From contig CALMQM010000043.1 of the NCBI GenBank assembly GCA_937871435.1, positions 1-48,158 of the forward strand: DNA of 48,158 nt. Direction: 5' to 3'. The stretch is from an uncultured Bacteroidota bacterium. Lineage in GTDB: Bacteria; Bacteroidota; Bacteroidia; AKYH767-A; 2013-40CM-41-45. The notes beneath the pieces are model-generated. The model was not told the DNA's origin. It was given only the letters and a program-made list of their open reading frames with translations, and searched no databases. The translations under genes and the position numbers were made by a program. Numbering within the stretch: position 1 is the first letter of the stretch; every line of letters begins with the position of its first letter. This document shows, piece by piece, positions 45,360 through 48,158 of this stretch.

Positions 45360-45872
45360 ACAGAATTAATCTCTCTTCCGGATCAATTTTTCAAGTTCCG
45401 GATAATTTTCATTCGTAAAATGGCAGGATGTTGATAAATTTTCTTTTCAGTAAAACCTACACGGGGTCGACTTGTTTCTACATTATAATGCAAAAGATTC
45501 GACTTTTTAGAAGAATTTGGAATGAATTTCGAGACTCAATAATCATACTTAACATAATAATAATAGCAGTATTATGTGATGATGATTGGAGTCATTCTAT
45601 GTAGATTGCTGATGTTGTAATATTAACTAAATTGCCATGGAAAGGAATAGGAAATAAAACAATTTTTAGATTGATTTTCATGTGTAAGAATTAGAGTAAA
45701 ATAGTTCAGTCAAGTCGATACATTGTCTGAAATCTGAAAAACATTCCGGTAACGGATTATGTATACCAAGCAATAAAGAAATCCTTGCATTTCATCAACA
45801 GGGTTTCTCCAGAATGAAAAATGAAATTTGCCAATCACAATATTCCAATTGATTAATAAGAAAAATTGAACG
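45355..45872. other. Intergenic region, guaA to phosphoesterase (518 bp)
   Basis: No gene is supported. It is strongly AT-rich. A short palindrome ACATAATA / TATTATGT encloses 45552-45577, and the sequence ACTTAACATAATA (45547-45559) is identical to the left edge of the palindromic repeat at 38885. I see no consensus promoter for the gene at 45873. Confidence 0.5.
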
Positions 45873-47051
45873 ATGAAGGCAGCTTACTTCCCGATTGCAA
45901 AAACACGCATCTTTTCAAGAACCGGTATTGGAGTTATTTTCTTTTCATTTATTCTTCAACTCACAATGCTTGCAGTTATTCCTAAGCCAGATAAAGTGGT
46001 TATCTGCATTCTTGAAAATCATGGCTATCCTCAAGTGATTGGTTCAGGTGCTGCACCATACATTAATCAATTGGCAGGCATGGGTGCTAACATGGTTGAG
46101 TTTTATGCCCTGACACATCCAAGTCAACCGAATTATATCATGTTATTCTCCGGAGAGAATCAAGGTGTAACTACGGACGCAGTTCCGAGTGGTACTCCCT
46201 GGTCAGTACCTAACCTGGGAGCTTCCCTGATAGATGCAGGTTATACTTTTGGCGGGTATTCTGAAGATCTTCCGGGAGTAGGCTCCAATGTTGCAAGCTC
46301 GGGAGCATATGCACGTAAACATAATCCATGGGTTAACTGGCAAGGAACCGGAACAAATCAGATTCCAGCTTCCTGCAATATGCCATTAACCATGTTTCCT
46401 ACCGATTTCAATCTATTACCTGATTTAAGTTTTGTTATACCAAATCAGGATAATGATATGCACAATGGAAGTGACCCGGCACGAATCACAATTGCGGATG
46501 ATTGGGTGAGAAACCATTTAGAAGCATATGTCAATTGGGCAATGACTCATAACAGTCTGTTTATTCTGACTTTTGATGAAGATAACAATTTATACCAAAA
46601 TCGTATTCCAACAATCTTTGTTGGTCCGATGGTTCAATCTGGAAATTATCTGGCAAACGGATACCATCATTACGATCATTTGAGAACTTTGGAAGATATG
46701 TTTGGCCTACCCTATGCCGGTGCCAGTGCGGCTGCTGATCCCATAATTGAAATCTGGAAAACTACCGGGATAGAACAACCATCCGGTGAAGCTTTACGTG
46801 TTATTCTCTATCCAAATCCTGTGAAAGAAAATGCCAATCTTGTCATTTCAGGAAATGTAAAATTTGCAACCACACTTGAATTCAGGCTCTTTGATATTCT
46901 TGGAAATTGTGTAAAAAAACAATCAATATTAAACTATACAGGCCAAGCTTCTATTCCTTTTAAGAGAGATGATCTATCGTCAGGCATATACTATTGGAGG
47001 ATTCATGAAAAGGATGAAATATTAAGCAGTGGAAAAGTTATTCTGGATTGA
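45873..47051 (+). CDS. Secreted phosphoesterase (acid phosphatase-like) with T9SS sorting domain
   Basis: A 392-aa exported protein. An N-terminal hydrophobic stretch (about 17-35, GIGVIFFSFILQLTMLAVI) serves as signal or anchor. Residues about 38-295 match the phosphoesterase family of alkaline/acid phosphatase-like enzymes (PDKVVICILENHGYPQVIGSGAAPYINQLAGMGANMVEFYALTHPSQPNYIMLFSGENQGV, then VIPNQDNDMHNGS, FILTFDEDNN and HHYDHLRTLEDMFGLPYAG). The Glu-Asn, Asp and His positions are the usual metal ligands. The end (ILYPNPVKENANLVISG ... SGIYYWRIHEKDEILSSGKVILD) is a type A T9SS domain, so the enzyme is delivered outside the cell, where phosphate release from esters is the likely role. Confidence 0.87.
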   Translation: MKAAYFPIAKTRIFSRTGIGVIFFSFILQLTMLAVIPKPDKVVICILENHGYPQVIGSGAAPYINQLAGMGANMVEFYALTHPSQPNYIMLFSGENQGVTTDAVPSGTPWSVPNLGASLIDAGYTFGGYSEDLPGVGSNVASSGAYARKHNPWVNWQGTGTNQIPASCNMPLTMFPTDFNLLPDLSFVIPNQDNDMHNGSDPARITIADDWVRNHLEAYVNWAMTHNSLFILTFDEDNNLYQNRIPTIFVGPMVQSGNYLANGYHHYDHLRTLEDMFGLPYAGASAAADPIIEIWKTTGIEQPSGEALRVILYPNPVKENANLVISGNVKFATTLEFRLFDILGNCVKKQSILNYTGQASIPFKRDDLSSGIYYWRIHEKDEILSSGKVILD

Positions 47052-47072
47052 GCGATTTTCCTCTGTAAGTTT

Positions 47073-47097
47073 AGCAGCATCTTGCTGCTTTTTTTGT
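47073..47097 (+). terminator. Intrinsic terminator after the phosphoesterase
   Basis: A 7-bp stem AGCAGCA / TGCTGCT with loop TCT and a T run. Confidence 0.85.
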
Positions 47098-47124
47098 TTC
47101 ATATCAGGAAATTTGCTATGTTTG
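47093..47124 (+). promoter_or_regulatory. Bacteroidota promoter for the small membrane protein
   Basis: TTTG (47093-47096), a 20-bp spacer and TATGTTTG (47117-47124), a consensus match. The TTTG overlaps the T run of the preceding terminator. The ATG at 47172 follows. Confidence 0.7.
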
Positions 47125-47171
47125 TTTAAGACAGAATAGAATTGTTTTGTCTGCACTGCACCCCGCTACCC

Positions 47172-47513
47172 ATGAATACAGTAAGCTTTAAGAGGTCATT
47201 TGATCTTGCTTATCTCGGTATAATTTTTCAATTGCCGGTATTGGTATATTGGTTCATCTGGTTTATCTGTTATGTGGCCAATGATAGTTATCCTGAAAGA
47301 CTGTATATGTTTTACTCCTGGGTGCCACGGGATTTAGGAGGAATGGCGACACACTGGATGGTCTTATTATTTTCAGCCGCCGGCTTATCGTTCGCTATTA
47401 CCGAAAAAATGATCCGAAATACGAGATGGTATAAAACTGTTCGTCATATACGGGTTGCTATAGCTATTGGTGTACTACTTATTTTTATTAATGTACTTGA
47501 GGTGATGTATTAA
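47172..47513 (+). CDS. Small multi-pass membrane protein, unknown function
   Basis: A 113-aa hydrophobic protein. I use the ATG at 47172 (MNTVSFKRSFDLAYLG), which follows a consensus promoter; a TTG ten codons upstream is less likely. Three membrane helices are apparent: about 11-36 (LAYLGIIFQLPVLVYWFIWFICYVA), 59-77 (MATHWMVLLFSAAGLSFAI) and 92-112 (HIRVAIAIGVLLIFINVLEVM). Loops between them are short and basic (KMIRNTRWYKTVRHIR). I recognise no family. It sits between a T9SS phosphoesterase and bshC on the opposite strand. Confidence 0.65.
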   Translation: MNTVSFKRSFDLAYLGIIFQLPVLVYWFIWFICYVANDSYPERLYMFYSWVPRDLGGMATHWMVLLFSAAGLSFAITEKMIRNTRWYKTVRHIRVAIAIGVLLIFINVLEVMY

Positions 47514-47537
47514 CCTGAATCAAGCAGATTTCATTAC

Positions 47538-48158
47538 TTAACTATTCTTAGTTTTAATCTCAGTAAGAATATTGAAATTATTGGAAAATGGATCAATCAT
47601 TGAATAAAGTTCAGTAATAAATTTGGATCCATACCTCAGATAAAAAGACGCAAAGTTTTCTGATCTCTCCTGCAGACCATTATTTGGAAATAATTTTTCT
47701 TTCAATTTTTGAATCTGGTTGAGCTCATTCTCATGTTTTTTCTTCCTTGCACGAATGGCCTTTTCTTCCAGAGTCTTTAAACCATTGCGAAGCTTTTGTC
47801 TTTCCGCTTCAACATTTCCCTTTAATGATCCATCTACTGAAGAAATCTCCTCCCCTAACCTGTCAAATTCTGATTCAATTTTATTGAGGTATTGTTCAAC
47901 TGAAAAAGAAAGTTCCGGATTACTTTGTATAAATAACTTTTTCAATTCATCAGCCGACAAAAAGAGTTCTTCCAACCTAATACCATATTTATCCTTGCGT
48001 TCCATTGCGGCACTATCAACAATGAGTAAACAATTTCTAAGAATCAGAACAGGAAAAGGTATGTTATAGTGATTAAACATTGACTTATATTCCAACCAAT
48101 ATGCAATTTCAGATGGCCCTCCGATAGTTGCCAGATTCGGGAGAATCTTTTCCTGATA
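47538..48158 (-). CDS. bshC: Bacillithiol biosynthesis cysteine-adding enzyme, C-terminal part (5' end outside window)
   Basis: The last enzyme of bacillithiol synthesis, attaching cysteine to GlcN-malate. About 206 C-terminal residues are visible, and the frame continues off the right edge without a start. At the edge the family motif YQEKILPNLATIGGPSEIAYW is seen, in which the GGPxEIAYWLELK segment is characteristic. A long coiled-coil region (about 100 residues rich in Glu/Lys/Leu) follows, and the end FASFYLRYGSKFITELYSMIDPFSNNFNIL is the typical BshC C-terminus. An internal TTG at 48095 is not the start. It implies a bacillithiol-based thiol redox system. Confidence 0.9.
   Translation of the reverse strand, partial: YQEKILPNLATIGGPSEIAYWLEYKSMFNHYNIPFPVLILRNCLLIVDSAAMERKDKYGIRLEELFLSADELKKLFIQSNPELSFSVEQYLNKIESEFDRLGEEISSVDGSLKGNVEAERQKLRNGLKTLEEKAIRARKKKHENELNQIQKLKEKLFPNNGLQERSENFASFYLRYGSKFITELYSMIDPFSNNFNILTEIKTKNS

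Noticed and set aside
1..48158. CRISPR arrays, tRNA or rRNA genes, prophage or insertion sequences
   Set aside because: Intergenic regions were read for regularly spaced repeats, cloverleaf patterns and transposase-like frames, and none was recognised. Short or degenerate examples could be missed by eye.

Overview
The window is a contiguous piece of a Bacteroidota chromosome (low G+C, roughly 40%). The evidence is several secreted proteins with a C-terminal type IX secretion (T9SS) sorting domain, promoters of the TTTG-N19-TAnnTTTG type instead of sigma70 -35/-10 boxes, the small Bacteroidota-specific DUF4295 protein next to L33, a FtsK-LolA pair, a LysM/periplasmic-binding fusion beside guaA, and a bacillithiol gene (bshC). 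I cannot place it below phylum from this sequence alone. Most of the window is housekeeping chromosome; no prophage, CRISPR array, rRNA, tRNA, integrase or transposase gene was recognised.

Layout. 0-3.3 kb: 3' end of truA, an MsbA-type ABC exporter, and a SirB1-like transglutaminase-fold protein. 3.5-8.1 kb: two T9SS cargo proteins in tandem, an SBBP-repeat beta-propeller and a choice-of-anchor B protein. 8.1-12.7 kb: a nucleoside phosphorylase divergent from two tandem-domain universal stress proteins, a DUF4197 lipoprotein, and an ECF sigma factor followed by a small membrane protein. 12.8-18.9 kb: cinA, rpmB (L28), a secreted aminopeptidase P, rpmG (L33), DUF4295, ftsY and rimO, an information-processing block interrupted by the peptidase. 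18.9-24.8 kb: secreted proteins, lolA, ftsK and a DUF4412-like exported protein. 24.9-33.2 kb: recN, fabI, clpC (reverse) and gyrA. 33.2-38.8 kb: two paralogous TPR proteins flanking an M16 zinc peptidase. 38.8-41.2 kb: the least ordinary segment (see below), then a glucosaminidase and a 46-aa membrane protein. 41.2-48.2 kb: hemF, the LysM/PBP fusion and guaA on the reverse strand, a T9SS phosphoesterase, a small membrane protein and the 3' part of bshC.

The most unusual region is 38.88-39.87 kb. Two related elements of about 140 bp share a 51-bp identical core and flank a gene for a 132-aa protein with a C-terminal membrane anchor. Each element folds as a long imperfect palindrome with single-base bulges at the same two places. 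Between the gene and the second element lies a segment of about 50% G+C with an 18-bp perfect inverted repeat nested inside further complementary arms. This looks like a small dispersed or non-autonomous mobile unit carrying a cargo gene, or a structured RNA/DNA element; what moves or uses it is not visible here.

Functional themes: envelope biogenesis (MsbA-like exporter, LolA, T9SS cargo, glucosaminidase, LysM protein), translation and membrane targeting (L28, L33, DUF4295, FtsY, RimO, TruA), DNA maintenance (GyrA, RecN, FtsK), proteostasis and stress (ClpC, UspA, ECF sigma, BshC), and core metabolism (FabI, HemF, GuaA, CinA, nucleoside phosphorylase).
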